Source of the DNA: Capitella teleta
Lineage: Eukaryota; Annelida; Polychaeta; Capitellidae
Assembly: GCA_000328365.1 (NCBI GenBank)
Contig: KB302576.1
Span: forward strand, 42,565-106,564
DNA length: 64,000 nucleotides
Direction of reading: 5' to 3'
The stretch's first letter is position 1. Each line of letters starts with the position of its first letter. A program made the translations under genes and the position numbers. The notes beneath the pieces were generated by a model. It was not told the origin of the DNA and did no database searches. It worked only from the letters and a program-made list of their open reading frames with translations. Of this stretch, positions 33,316 to 47,900 are shown piece by piece.

Positions 33316-35099
33316 CCAACGAACCAGTGAAGAAGCCACATGGTTACAGGACAAAGTGTCCTCTGTGACAGACAATAGGAAGCTCGTCTCCATATCTATG
33401 GCCTGATGAGTCTCGTTATCTAAGTCTAAGCAATAATAAAAAAAAAACCTCTGTACCAGGCTTCAGAATATCCCGTTTGCGACGGAATAGAGCTGAGATT
33501 TCCATCGTTACACTTCCGTCCTCACGACAGTCACTCACCGCATTGTACCAAAATGAATTCACTGGCTGGAGTTTGAACGTACGCCGTCTCGACGATTACA
33601 TAACAGCAAATAACAGTTAGGCAACGTATACTTCTGTTTATTGTTTGGGATGGTATTTAATTAGGGTTCTGACTCATCGGGATTCTAATCGTACGACGTT
33701 TATTGGCACTAAGATGGTTATGTAATCTCTTGAACTTCCGGCGACCTTTCTAATACCTTGGATGCATTTCTTTTATCATGCAGTCGATGCAGAAAACGGA
33801 ACATTTACCGCGATTGAAGCGGATAACAACGAATTCTGTAAAGGTGGTTAACAAGTCAAGCCACGCCCTCGTTGTCTAGCTGGCTGGCATCACATCCTAG
33901 TTTCCCTTAGCCGCATAATATATTCTGATCAAATGGAAATCAATCCAAAGGGAACCAAAATAATCAACAGCACTTCCGATAGCGTTGTATAAGAAACTGC
34001 TATAGCATGTCAATTAAAAATATCTCAATTTGCCGATGACGTAATTTACGAATATAGAGAGACATGAAAGCGAAGGCAGCCGCAGTTGGTGAATAGCAGG
34101 TCTCAAGAGCCACAGGAACCTGAGCATGAAATGCACAAATGGACGTTCTGGTATTACGTTAGCTGGTAATGGGGTAACACTAGACGTGGCCTCTCCACTC
34201 GGCCAAAAAAATAGAACGAACCATTAATGAAAGAGACCATAGGACGAAATGGATGTTTTAGCTTTCATTCTCGTATCCAAGTATTTAACCAATGACAAGG
34301 TCATCCCTTGCCCAATATGCCAAAAACCTCCCCCTCACTTACTGGCTGTATTTTTGCGGTTCAACCGAGCGACGCGGACTTATATATTTTGTCGCTGTGA
34401 ATGTTCCATTAACCAAACGGACAACATTTTGATAGCTTAGTGTTTTGAAGTTGAGACCTTTTTTTGATGTTTTCTTCGGGTATGAGGTATATATATATAA
34501 CCAAAACGAGGCCTTATTGTCTTGTCAATTACAGTACAAAATCATCTCATGTTTTAGATCTCCCAAAGCCACTTACGTCGCAGCCTTGTGCCTCGGATAC
34601 GTTTAACTTCAGACAAAAGTAAGCAGTTTTTAGCATTTAGACTCAGCGACCACACTTGTTGATTTCTATTCAACAAACAATGAACCATATATTTGCAAAT
34701 ACATTTTAAGAAAGGAAGTACGATACAGTTATTCTTAATCATTAAATCCTCCCACATAATATGAGCTTTGGAGCAAAGGTGTCTCCAGATAAATATATCA
34801 AAGTCAATCACAGAGACCATTCTCTAGGTCTCAACAAAATTAGACATAATATTATAACCAAATACATATGTATTGATTGTTTGCAATTAAAAACGACTGT
34901 AGCGGACGGCTTACGGACGATTAACGTACCCATCGAGAACGTGGTTAAACTAATGATCTACTCACACAGATGGTATATAAATACCGTGCTTGGTTATAAT
35001 ACATCAAATCGAAATCAGTTGGCGTAAGGTTTCTCTTTTTGCCAAAGTGCTGACCTTTACGTCTGGACGCAATCATTTGTGGTCCGTCACCCTCATCGT

Positions 35100-36262
35100 T
35101 GGTCGCCTCGCCTTCAATCGCAAAACATTTAGACCCCGCTCTCAGAGTCACTGCGCGCTGTTAGGCGACCAACATGTTCATCAACGTCGGCAAGTGTCAA
35201 CCGGAAATGACACCGGCAGTGGTCGAGACAGTCTCAGTGAAGCTTCCGTCGTTTCAGATTTCAATGGTTTATTCAGGCGGAGGCTCAATTTCACCTTCAA
35301 AGCATCACTCAAGATGACACAAAGTATTATCACCTGGTACCGGCACTGGATGCGGACACAGGACCCTCCTACAGGACCCTCCTGCAACCAAAGAGTATCC
35401 GGTCACCAGGCAGTTGTTGCTATCGACGTACGAACTATCAAGAGGATGAACAAGGATGGTCCTTTCTGCAGATGACTGACCTCGGACATGCGACTCGTGA
35501 GTCTCGTACTACATCTAAACGGCAATGCGCGGCAACATTTCCTGTTGAGGTCAATTTTTCTCTCTAGTCAAGTTCGACAATCTGTAGTGATCTCACAACA
35601 AGACTTGGAACAACTAGTCATGGAAGCCGACCAGTTGAACGTGAGCTGCAAGGAGAGTTTCGTGCAGGAAGTACAAGAGATTGAGGTGTCGGATGTACAC
35701 AAGAAAGGTCGCTGTTCGCTATGTTATTTCCATATATATGAGGTTTGGTGCTCAAGCAAGATGATGCCAGAAGCCATGTGAGTGGAAGGATGACCCGCGA
35801 CATCAAGGAAATGCCTCTGCGGGCCCGCAGTAGCCAGCGTGGGTTCACCGTCTATACTCTTGCCTGTCAAGGATTCGGTCTCCGAGCTCGTTTTCCTTGT
35901 GGACACGGGGGCACAGGTGTCAATCATCCCAGCAACGCAGGCGGACAGAGCCAGGAGGATTCAGACGAATACGCCAATTCTGCGGGCAGCGAACGGCACT
36001 ACCATCCGCACTTACGGTGATCCGTACGGTGTGCATCGATGGTCGCCGCCTCCAGGGGCTTTTCTACAAGGCCCATATGAACCGTGCTCTCCTTGGAGCA
36101 GATTTCCTCCTTCGCCATCAGCTCTTGGTCGATATACAAGGCCGTCGATTGATCAATTCGCGTACTCTTCTTCTCTTCTGTGTGTGTTCCTTCCTCACCC
36201 AATGCCAATTTGCGTGGAGTTTGTATGATAAACTCAGTCAATCAGTACTCCCAAGTTTTTAA
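35100..36262 (+). mobile_element. Ty3/Gypsy-type LTR retroelement fossil (gag to protease)
   Basis: The right half encodes a retropepsin-like protease: an LVDTGAQVS active-site signature and, further on, LGADFL. The left part looks like a gag-type region. No reverse transcriptase, integrase or LTRs were recognised, so this is an internal fragment. It is broken, with several interruptions over about 1.1 kb, and appears old. Ends are approximate. Confidence 0.7.
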
Positions 36263-39190
36263 GTGATTTTTGTCCTAAGCAAACCTTACCTGATTTTGCT
36301 GACCTTGTACCTCACCACGAAATAGAATACCACAACGACAATGAATGTGTGGAGCAGGATTATGTAATCGGTGCAAGGTTACCGATGTACACAACAACAA
36401 AATATACTATAATTGCGCAAGCAGTATTGCATATAAAACTGATCAAAATACCACTGCAAAATGTTTCTTTCTGATGACAACGCAACCTTCCTTCTTTTTA
36501 TTTGTCAACTTTTTGACAGCCATCTCGTAGAAATCCTTTGTGATGATGTCTCAAGTTTCTGACTATATGAACATCTATCTTTCCTTCTCAAATGTCATTG
36601 AGAACCATTGGTGTGTTTACTTTGCTTGCATTTTAATAACATTATTGTTGTACACTCATCTGCGTCCATATCAAATGAAGTCCAAGAAACGCTCTTATTT
36701 TAGATAATAATTCAATTAATTTAGACGGATTCCGCCCAGACCGTAAACGGATTAACATTTTCTGTCCATCCTTCCTGATGTCTAAGCCTTTGTCTAAGTG
36801 AGGCCATCTCGAGGCATTATGCAACTGAGCTGCAGCAACTCGCTTCTCCTAAAGTTTGTTTCATATTAAAGTTTTATCTTCTATCAGTCTATCGAGGAGG
36901 CCATACGGCTAGGGCTAGGGCAAACCTTTCAAGATTGGCATGGTTTGCCTCCCTCTGACCCAAAGGAGACTCCCCTTGGTGCAATCTCTAAAACTGATCA
37001 AAGTATCGGTCGGTCTTTTATAACAATATAATTATTACTGGTGATGCAAGTTTGTTTTGTACTAATAAGCAAGAACATATGTGGGTATTCTAAGCTTAAT
37101 TGTCTGGGCTAACTCTATTTATCGTGTTGCAAAGGCAACCCAATACGGGAGGTCCAATATAACCTCTTTGAGGAATAATTATGAATCGAGTGGATGGGAA
37201 AACTGATCTGTTGTTGCACTTTTCATGCCACTTAATCGAATGTCAGCCGATCTTGATTGATGTACATCCAGGATTGAGCAGATCAAGTGATCTTCTTGAA
37301 ATTCTACATGGCATCCAATTTTAGTGAAGCATGATAAAGATTTGTCTAAGATACATGTACCACGGAGTATCCTATTATAAGTTTCCTATTGTTCGAAATC
37401 ATCCGGTTTCAGGACGCACAAAAGTGTTCTCAACAGTCTCGCGATAAACAAAAATAACAGCAAATCCAAAGAATCTTTGACATAGCATGCAAGCATAACC
37501 CCAAAGGGCAAAGGGTCATCGTATCATTATGGCATTTAATGGTATCAGTCTTCTGTTTCTTTACATTCTAGCATTGCACTTGACATAATATCCGCCTCAT
37601 TATCCATATTGAAGCACCCCGGATTTAAGACGTTATGCGGATTGATCCTCTGCTAATTTGTTGAGCGGTTTCCTTCTTAAATCCAATTCCCTATCGATTG
37701 TAAAGAGAGCTCTTGCGATTGATAAATGCGAGGATCTTGGGCAATCGGATGACTGCTGAGTGAAGCGATTTCGTGGCTGTGTTTGCACGCAGCGCTCGGC
37801 ATCCCAATGTGCAATCGATCTGCTGCGAATGCTAAAATGCTCACAAGATAAATGTTCCCAGCAATCCATTCTGTACGGTCATTGACCTTGTTTTATGTTT
37901 ATATACGAGTGATCCAATTGAAATGGGATTTTTTTTCCAATGGCACCACGCAAGCATTTGTACGTGAATATTTACATACAGCGTATAATGGAGTACACCT
38001 GTAAAAAATAAAATAAAATAAGTGGAGCCCCCTAAAATTGCAACAAATGCTTCTTCAACAGTTTTGGGTACTGATCGGGGTGTTTATTCGTTTGGGTCTT
38101 TCTGTCACAAAATGGATTAGCTTTAACTTCGCAGCCTAGCAATTATTTTGATTTTTCCGGAGATTTTCACACCTCTGATTAATTATACCTTACCGGAAAC
38201 TGTTCAGGTACATATATTGGTATATTTAATGTCATTTCTTTCTTCATCTTTTTTTTTTCAATTTCAATTCAAAAATGTGTTTATTCAAAAAGAAAAGAAA
38301 AAAAAACACAAGTGGAGTGAGAGGGGCTGACCCAGAACATGGGTATGTGCCCGCAATGGATATTTACAATTTTACAAACAAACAACGAATAAACAAACAG
38401 GATATTCACAAAAGCGTTAGGAGGTGAGCTGTTAGGAATTTCTGATCATGTCTGGTATAGATCTCCATTTTGATATACTGGTTGCTTATGTTGGAACGGT
38501 AAACTCCCCTTTGGCGTAACTTAGGTAACTAAATAGTAAAAAAAAAAAAACAAAAAACAAAAAAAAAAAAAAAAACAAAACCGTTTTCCGATGCCCAATT
38601 TCGGTGAACTTTTTTCACTTCCATCAGCTCCCCAAAACCTATCCTAAACCGTTGAAAAACCTTTTGTAGCAATTTGTTGGGGTTAAACTGGAGATGTACT
38701 CCACTAATACAATTATAAGACACAGCAACTGGGGAAGATGTGCTTGAAAATTCATCTCTCTAATCAGATTATTTCCCTCAAAAAATAGGCGGTGAATATA
38801 TATTCGTTTTTCTTGGAAACCGTGCTTTGCAGGCCAAAAAAAAAATCCACTTGTACTACAAATGTTAATTTCATTCATTGAATAGACACTGGAAACAGCT
38901 CAACGCATTTATTGTGACGATTACTGCAAACTAAAGAAATCGTTGAAAATCTTTTATGACCAACTGAGCATGGGTCAAACATTTGTCACTCAATACTGTC
39001 AGCGATTTACTGCCAGCGATTTACTGTCAGCGATTTACGGTTTAATCTGCGTCTTTATATGCCAATAATGCTGATTTACACCAGCGCATTTTCGTAGAGA
39101 ACCAGGATAGTAATATTTAATCAGAACATTGATGAAAATGTGAAGCTCTAGTTAGATACATGTCGACATAGTGACTTTGCAGCAGTCACT
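36263..39190. other. Intergenic DNA
   Basis: No gene or known repeat recognised. AAAATAAAATAAAATAA near 38005-38021 and an A-rich tract at 38538-38579 are simple sequence. Near 39000-39040 the phrase (TGC/TGT)CAGCGATTTAC is repeated three times in tandem. Confidence 0.65.
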
Positions 39191-39592
39191 ATGTCGCATG
39201 TACCACAAACAAATTACAAAATCGTTGAAATTGATCGATCTCTGATCACAATGATCACTGACTCGCATAAAAATAACTTGAAGTCGAAGTCACAGCCAGG
39301 AGCCTCAGACACAATATCCGTGCCATCACTATCACAACGCTCTGCCCTGATATTAAATTCAGCTCTCAACGATGAACCAACTGACCTGTTTCATGCAGTG
39401 CATTCACGAAGCCGCCGCTCTCTTAAGCAATTGCAATCGTCTGTCTTTGTCCCAACACGTGCCCTACTTCATCCCAGCGCAATGTGTCATACTTTGGTCA
39501 ACATGAGGCCCGCAAAATCGCCAGTCGTCGATTTATCTCAGAGAGCACCCGGCCACATCATTCTCTCTCAGCAAAGTAAGCATGCAGTCTGA
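39191..39592 (+). CDS. Unrecognised open frame, possible exon
   Basis: A 133-codon frame from ATG, clearly longer than random frames nearby and with balanced, Ser-rich composition. A TTTGCAG acceptor-like site lies just upstream (39177-39183), and a good donor CAAA|GTAAGC lies near its end (intron would start at 39576). It includes a basic SRSRRS segment. There is no signal peptide, membrane span or domain I can name. It could be one exon of an unknown gene or chance. Confidence 0.3.
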   Translation: MSHVPQTNYKIVEIDRSLITMITDSHKNNLKSKSQPGASDTISVPSLSQRSALILNSALNDEPTDLFHAVHSRSRRSLKQLQSSVFVPTRALLHPSAMCHTLVNMRPAKSPVVDLSQRAPGHIILSQQSKHAV

Positions 39593-41453
39593 GCAATGCA
39601 TTCACACACTTAATGCAGATATTTCTATTTATTTATTCGTGGTTATTATTTATTTATTCTGGTATGTTTCACGCAAATCTCACAAGGCCTGACTAGTTCA
39701 GTGAATAAATAATTATGTCCCAGGGGTGAAAGAACATACTGCAAATGCCCCTGGTTGCCCTAGTGACAGTTTACCTGAGGCTAATTAGCACCTCCTAAGA
39801 CAGGTCGATTACCTCTGTCTCAGTGTCGACGTTTTCTTGCCAGATAATTATGCTAGTAGCTGCCATAAATGTCATAATTATTCTCTTCATTTCGCTTATT
39901 TCTTTTTTATTGTATCTTTTTTCTATTTATTGTTAAATAATGATCTTTTCTGTTGTTGTTGCTTTCTTTGTGGATGCAATAACATGTATGCAGTACCAGA
40001 AACGATAGTATAATTCCAGGGACTACGGTTACATCAACCAACATTCTTTGGTTGTTATTATATCTCCTCTTTATAGTATCATCAACATTATTACCGTCTT
40101 TCTTGTGTTTATTGTGTGTACCTTAAGACACCAAAAAAAGCCAAAAGATAGCAGTGTCTGTCAGACACAAAACTCCTCAGATGAAATCATACAAATCCAC
40201 AAGAGAAGCTATACAAAACATCACATTGTAAGGGTGTGCCATTGTCTCTAAAGACTGCATGCTGCATGCACAATTGTCTGTTGGGGCGTATGCTTTTAAC
40301 TCCCCTTTATCTTACATGTAAAAGCCTGGAACAATTTATGCAGAGGTAACCATTACACGTACTTGAATCGACCGGAGAGAAAAAAAAGGAAACTATTGAA
40401 GAAGGCTAATTTTAAGAGGACCTCTAATTGTTTTGATTTAGGAACGGATGTATCCCAAAAGGCAAATACGCCTTTTGACTGACATATTTTTAGACGATCT
40501 GCTGTTGGCTAATTCCTAGATACATCGAATTGAGAGGTTTCAAATCTCGCTTTCTTCTCGTTTCGATTTCATACCGTTGTGATGTCATGAAAGTAACTCT
40601 CCTATTTTTAACAATGGTAGCCGTCAAGTGAGCAGATCTTTCAGCAGTTCTCACAAAAGAAATCTCACATTCATCTTGTTTCAAACTATTCTGACTGAGT
40701 AAGTAATTCATATATTACTTTGTCTGAAATATTATTCATAGATGACAGAATTGTTCAAAATTGGTCTCTCGTCACTCACAAAAGCCCATAGAATCATTCA
40801 AAAAAGGTTCCAAAATGAACAGAGTAGGGTAAAAATAGGTGACATAATGTGAGCTTGGTTTTCTAGGGCATACATAACAAGGGATAATGCTTTAGATACA
40901 AGACTGAATGGGAAGAATAAATAAGACATGATCCAATTCTAAGGACGTTTCACAATAGGATACTTTGTATCATTGGAAGTTTTGCAGTTTATCATGAAAA
41001 ATGTCAAATATAATACTTATCGCCTTTTATGTAGACTTATTTGCGGTTTCATTAATACATGCAACCTGTTGTTTTACACCTAGCTATTAATAATGAACAC
41101 CCCTTTTACCTGCACTAAACACAGGTGAAATTAAGGTTTCCATTACAAAAGAGGTCAGTGTCATTGTTCGTAATTCAAATCAAGTCAGACAGACAATTCA
41201 TGCTGAGCGTCTTCTTTTCATCTGCGCTGTTATGATTGAATTCCTCTCACGGGTGGCAACTTGAACCCTTAATTAAAGAGTCTTTTCCACTCTTTAATTC
41301 GCTTGGGGCCATTCTCAATGAACCCTCACTGTGTGATCTTCCGACGACATTATGTTCTTGTTAACATCCAGGCATTAGTTAATCGCATATGAAAACTGTT
41401 GCTCCCACTTACTCCGCATGACATCAGTTAACAGGAAATAAAAAAACCCCTCC

Positions 41454-41487
<34 letters not shown>

Positions 41488-44400
41488 AGAACGGTGGAAA
41501 AAAGAACGAGATAAAATAACTCATTACTAAAACACAACCTTTGTGATGGTAATCCTAACAATAAATCGCTAATGGCTAATGGAGGTCTTCTCTGGCTCCA
41601 TGAATAGCACTCGGGGGTCGATTTGAGGCAATTTAAGGAGGAGTTAGTGTAATGGGATGTCGGTAGTCCAATGCCTCGTGTCCTGCTTTATGCCTGAACG
41701 GAGTCATAGACGGAAAAGTGCTCAATGCTATGCCTTCACGCATACCCGAGAATTAGGTTGACGAATTGCTGGCCTGGGGCCGATTCGACCAAACTAATGG
41801 AAAGCTGATGAATTGCCTACGAATTTACATGGTTTTAGCCGTGTTCCTTGATACCATGTACAATTTCTGCTCAAGGAATTATCATATTTACAAATTATTA
41901 TATTGTGCAAACATGATTCATCAATCACATAGTTTGCATGCTGTAGCTGGTAGAGACTGAATGACAGCAGATCAACATGAAATTGACATTCAAACTGATT
42001 GGTTGAAAATCATAATTCACTTGGATCAATGATGTTATCTTTTGTTATCATGGATGGCTCTGAAATGTTTACCAATTCCACGCATTTTTATTTGTTTTTT
42101 CGTTATTTTTCATCTTATGCAATCTCACTAAACAGAGCACATGTCAAAAGACAACGCTTACCAAACCTTTCAAGTTTGCCGAGTTAATATAAACACTTAA
42201 ATGGTATTGTTTTACTTCTATTGCAAAAGGTTCGTTTAATTATTAAAATTTTGAAGTTGCTAACAGAAGAAATTTTCATTGAAACCACAGAATTGTATGA
42301 AAACGTTGCCTTCAATTGGTAACTCCAAGACCTCAAATTCGACCAATTGTAGTCCTGATGACGTCATGCAGTTATATATATCAATCAATCTACTTTGAAC
42401 ACGTTTACTGCTTCTTCCGTGAAAGTGCTTCATCAGCACTTCTCACCTTTGTCACCCCAATTCTCAAGAAACAACTAATTAGATACTCCCTCCCGAGAGA
42501 ACAAACATGTTTTCGTTTACTGAGCAACTGCAACAAACCCCACAGGATAAACGGATGATTATGAATAGCACCCATTCATGCACGTAAATAGTAAATCCTT
42601 TATAAAAGTAACATTAAAAAGATTCCACAAAGAAACTCAGTAACACGCGAGAGGCAACTCTTGATGTATCAACTTTTGCCAGGAGCTGATGAATCGGTTG
42701 TGAATAAACTTATGACTATTCTTGAGCAGCAGTTGTTGGCAACCAAGCACAAAACCTTAGGTAGTACACCTGCTGGCACAAATAAACGATATGAAGAGCG
42801 TAATTAGTGTCTGTCACTCTCTTAGATCATTTCGGTTTTAACAGGTTCTTTTGTGAGCATCACACCGCATCGATTCTCACCTCTATTCTCAGTTGGGTTA
42901 AACGAGGTTAAAACTTGCTATGATAATGAAGAAAAATGAAGCAGAAATATACATTTATTTAAGGCATCTTGCCGAGAAATATGAAAATGAACAATGGGAA
43001 AAGAAGAAACATCACAAAGAAAGGTTATTTCACACGGAGACCAGAGAAAGGCTACTGTCTGCAGTCGCTGCACCTCTGGCCACCGGAGAACATTATGAAG
43101 AAGAAAAAAAAAAGGTCGACTTGACGAGCAAACATCGTTTCAGAACAGAATGAAAAAAAAAAATGAAAAGAAATAAGCTTGCAAGAAAAAATAAGGAATA
43201 ACTGATAGAATGGAACAATCAAACAAATAATAACAAAAGACTAAGTTTAGATACAAATGTAATTATTATAATTAAGTGGTAGTATTTTACTGCAAACATA
43301 ACAATTAGGTATAAAGCATTGAGTAATATAATCATTAAAAAGAATATTCTTTATATACGATGCATAACCTGTGATTGAGTGAGTAAAATTTTGATCACTT
43401 TTGCTTTCGTCACTGTTATTAATTGTCATTAATGAAGACGCAGCGTGACTGCTTGAACCGAAATAAATAAGGAAATATTTTGTTCTTGACAATGGATAAT
43501 AATAATTTGATTCATATACGCTTTCTAGTTTTTAAACTTTCATAAAGACATTGGGGTTATTGATGCTAACCAGCTAATACGTTTATATTTCACTGGTGGT
43601 CCCCGCATGCCCTCATTCACCTGCCAATAAAATGTCTTATTTTTCATTTGACCATGCCACGCGATTCCGGAACCGAGATTACCCCGGAAGTCAGATCAAC
43701 ACCCGGTGACCACGTGACACGGGCGAATTTGCAATATCATTTGCGAGCAGTTTACCGAAAGCACATTTCTTTCGCGTAGCAAGATATTGAAGCAGACGTG
43801 ATATAGTGGCCCCGTATGATTAAGCCGCAACGCCTCATATCGATCCTCTCGGTTGACCGTTTGAGGGAAAAAGAAAAAGCAACAAAAAACACCAATCCTG
43901 CAAATCACGTTACAAAAATAGATCAAAGGTCAATTAAATAGGTCAAAGTGGAAAAGCGTAATTGAGGACAATGTCCTCCGATTATCAAAGCAATCACTGA
44001 ATTCCAGTTAATTCCATCAGCGTAAAATCCATTGATGGTGATATTGACACAGCTAGTGAACCCCATGAATGTCTCTCTATTCGAGTAGCGGATTTCTATG
44101 AAATGACAAGGGGCCTAAAAATTTGAGGCACCGCCTCAGTGATCTCCTAATCCGCGGCGCCACTTAAGCCGTCTGAACAGGTCAAAGCACTTCATCCAGT
44201 GTCTTCAAACATTGACTAATCCTTCATCAACAACATCTGTCTTTACCTCTTTCGTAGAAATCTTTGTTTTGTGTTTTCCGAGAGCTTTCAACGTAGATCT
44301 CTATCAATGCATGAAATTGATCCTGTTCTATCCACACCCACATCCCTTTCCACGTCGTCTTCCTCCGATCTCCCATTTGCATTCATAGTAGAGCCATTCA

Positions 44401-44964
44401 CCCCACGACAGTATTTATGCTGACATCGCTCTTACTCTCCTGAGGACGATGACCCTGTTCTAAGTATCGCCATTAGTTGAACCATACTGCAATGAATAAA
44501 CAGTGTCAATGGACAAATGTCCATTCAACTGATGTCAACACCCGTGACCGAGGTGACCGAGGATGATAACGTAAACAGGAATTATGTATGCTGACGATAT
44601 AGAATACATAGTATATTTACCATCCCAGCGTGGTATGGTTAGAGCGAAATATAGAAACTGAATCCCAGGGTAATTTGAATGATTATATTCTCACAAAAAC
44701 AGTTAAATATTGAAAAATGTCCATGAGTCCAATGACGTATTGTGAAATATTTTTGGAGCATGATGAATGTGAGCCGACCATCTTGCTTCTTTTGCAATCT
44801 CTGCGATGCCTATCTGTGGGTATATAACAGATGTCATACGTCATCCGCGGACCGCAAAGAAAAGGCTTTGTGCTGAGTTAGGATTGAACCAAGCAGGGAT
44901 CATCTGCACAGATAACATCCACACTTCAACTTCTATCTATGCAATGAATGCAAATGTCATGTCA
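39593..44964. other. Intergenic DNA
   Basis: Contains poly-A (41456-41485). A frame near 40048-40251 encodes a hydrophobic stretch followed by a basic tail but has no ATG or clear splice context. The Lys/Glu-rich frame at 42920-43153 is probably compositional. Nothing else recognised. Confidence 0.6.
41456..41485. repeat. Poly-A tract, 30 nt
   Basis: Uninterrupted A run. Confidence 0.95.
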
Positions 44965-47900
44965 TCATGTCACCGTTTCATCCGTATTCTGTACAGCACA
45001 CAACTCAACTATGTTGATATCAGCCTGTACTTCTTTTGAGCTGATATTACCAGCACTGCTTACCAGCAGGGGGTCATTCTCGCCGTTGTGAGGTGCACGT
45101 CCTTCGCTAGCGCTGTGTGGAACCGTCCTCTGTGCTCCATTCCGTAAACAGTGGTGGCAGTCATGTGACATACATTCCGAGTAGCTAGTAGCATGTGGGT
45201 TTAAAAGCCGGCGGGGGTGCCGACATTTCACAGCAAGTTGTATCGAGTACGAACCAGCAGGCGCGCTGGTGTAAGACGGGTTGCCGTAGCGGTAGAAGGC
45301 CGATGTGCGCCAGGAGGATCTCGAGAACATTCTTGGTGAATGTCGTGGGTCGCATTGGTGGGAACAGCGGCTGCAGTATGGGCTGTGTATCTCTGCGAAA
45401 CATCTGCACACAGATCTTTCTGACTCCTGTACGTAACATTCTGAGTCATGCGGAGATGAGAGGTCTCCACAATAACACAGGCGAATCAATTTGCACACGG
45501 CACCAAGCAGAATGCGTTTGAAACTCTCTCTGAATTTATCGCTGAGTGAAATATAGATGAGCGGATTGATGCTGCTGTTGACAAATCCGGATAGGTGTGT
45601 GAACAACATCGTGAAAAGAAAGTTTGAGTTCCTCAGAAAGCTATGCTTCTGCAGCTGACTGATGATATTGACTAAGTAAAATGGCGACCACGATAATAAA
45701 AAGGCAATAGCAATTGTAATCACCATACGTGCTACCTGTAAACACAATAAAAGCAAAATATTAAGTGCTACCAGCATAGCCAACCGACCTTTCTTTTGTT
45801 CTCTTCCATTTTCCTACGAGTGGGTTGTTTATCCGTAACCATGGCAATGGGTCTAAGCAGGCAGACGACCATTCGAATGCAGGTGTAGAAGATGAGGATT
45901 GAAGGCAAGATGTACATAACGACGAAGAGGAAGAGGAAGAACCCCAGCCGGAACCTCCCGCTTTCCCTCTTATCCTCGCCATAAATCGCTACATCGATGT
46001 CATCAAAGCGATCGTTGCAGATCTGCCGGCTGACCTCTCCGTACTCGCTGTAGATGTTGAACGGGTAGCTTTTGCAGAAGAGATAAGGGGTCGCCAGAAT
46101 GATGGCTATGATCCATGTTGAGGCAATGATGCGACGTGTTCTGGTTTTCCCACTGATGATCTTTGCATTCAGAGGATAAACAATGGCGTAAAATCTGGAA
46201 AGGTAAAAAAATTGATGATTGCTTTGCGAGTTGAGAAAGTTGTGTTGGGAATGTTGTTCTCGAGATTACGTTTGGTTTTTAGTCTATTCTAAATATGCCA
46301 CCGTTCGTGTGATTCTTTTTCTTAGATGATTGAAAGTTAATTTTTGCTGCAATTACTCAAGTTTTATAACGAGCTGAGATTTTAATTCTACTGTTGTGTG
46401 TTGAGCGTGACTTTCTTGTTAAATTAGTTTTCTCTTTATGACATTTAACAAAAGAATTCTAAATGATTCAAATTTTCAAGAATACCCAAGACAACTCAAT
46501 ATATTTAATGCAAATTTACATGAATACCTGGCTATAGGGAAAATATTATGTATAGTACGCAATCGTGATTTCAATCAATCACAATTGCATGTCAGACTCA
46601 CGTGGCGTGTGTGAATGATTTGTGACGCAATATTAAGCCACGCAGACAAGCAACGAGACAAGATACGCAAGACGAGACCGTACTCCAGACGATAATTAAA
46701 CATAGGTAAACTGGCGTGTGTGTGAATGTATGCTATAATATAGCACGAGATTCATGCATTTCTGAAATGGATTATACTAGTCAGTTGCAATGGTTGTCAT
46801 GACGACTGATTTGGCATACGTCATTGTACATGCACCATCCAACCAAGCAATATCTGACCCAAATGCTCCCTTCATATGACTCCCAGACCCCATACAAGGG
46901 CCTCTTGAAGCACACCTCCTGTGTGCAAGTTCTTTGGCGAAGGTTGCATGGTACTCTTGAAGTATTTTATCTCCGTAACCATTGCTCAGACCGCAATCGA
47001 ATTACGAGGGTTTTGCTGCTGCCAATGAAAGCCTTTTTTTCCGACATTCTTCCTTCTCCATTGTTCTCCTGGTTTATAGGAAGGGCGTTAAGTAAATCAG
47101 GTTGAGAGAACTCCCTCGTGATATAACAGTAGAGAGGAATCGGAATGCAATGCTTCCACTGGGAGGGTGCGTGTAATTGAATGCAAGAATAAATATTGCA
47201 GAGAGAACAAATTGGAAAAAGTGTCTTCGAAGAAGGTCGACATCTGTTTGATTCTTAGAAGAAACTCTTGAGCAAATATCGTTTGGGTGGAATAATATTG
47301 ATTCTTTTAGCTAATTAGGTAAGCTCAGATGGTTGTGGGTGGATAGTGAAGTGTGCATATTTTGGGTAATGCAAATTTATATATTGAAATAATTGTATGG
47401 ATTAATTAAAGATGTGTATAGTTATTTCTGGTGCCTCGGTGACACATACAGTAATAAGCGGTCGCTACTTTTATTAAACTTTCATTGCTGTCATTCGGGA
47501 ATTATTTCCCGATATTTCAGTGTGATTTTTATTAAATTATATCCATTATCTCATAGGTTACGTAATGCATTGCTCAGAAGGATGAGAAAATATTAATTTG
47601 AAGCTGAGAGAATATTTGCAACAGACCCGTCGTTGCTATGGCTACCAAACAATTTGAAAAAAGAAAAAAAAAAATTTGCACATGGAATATATCTTCGTGA
47701 TTAAAATTCACGGCTAAAAAAGTTACATGTACGTGATCTATAGTTATAAGCTCATTGATGTGTATGCTTGAAATTTGTCGTTGAATTAGAAAGTGATGCA
47801 TGATACGACATGACTTACCTTTCAAGGGAAATCGCCACCAAGGTAAGCACACTTGCGAAAACGAAAACTGGCAACATAAAGTAAAGGACGGCGCAGAGTG

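Larger units (their letters stand above)
30767..35099. other. Intergenic DNA between the gap and the retroelement fossil
   Basis: Contains the hairpins and ACTTAAGT repeat above, poly-A (32274-32298), an AT-rich AATAAT/ATATAAT simple repeat (32458-32552), TTATTTATTATTT runs (about 32635-32665) and SINE copy 2. No host gene was recognised; the short Cys-containing frame at 34249-34440 has no clear motif. Confidence 0.65.

Noticed and set aside
45195-45521. 108-codon plus-strand frame
   Set aside because: Antisense shadow of the GPCR C-tail exon; no independent support.
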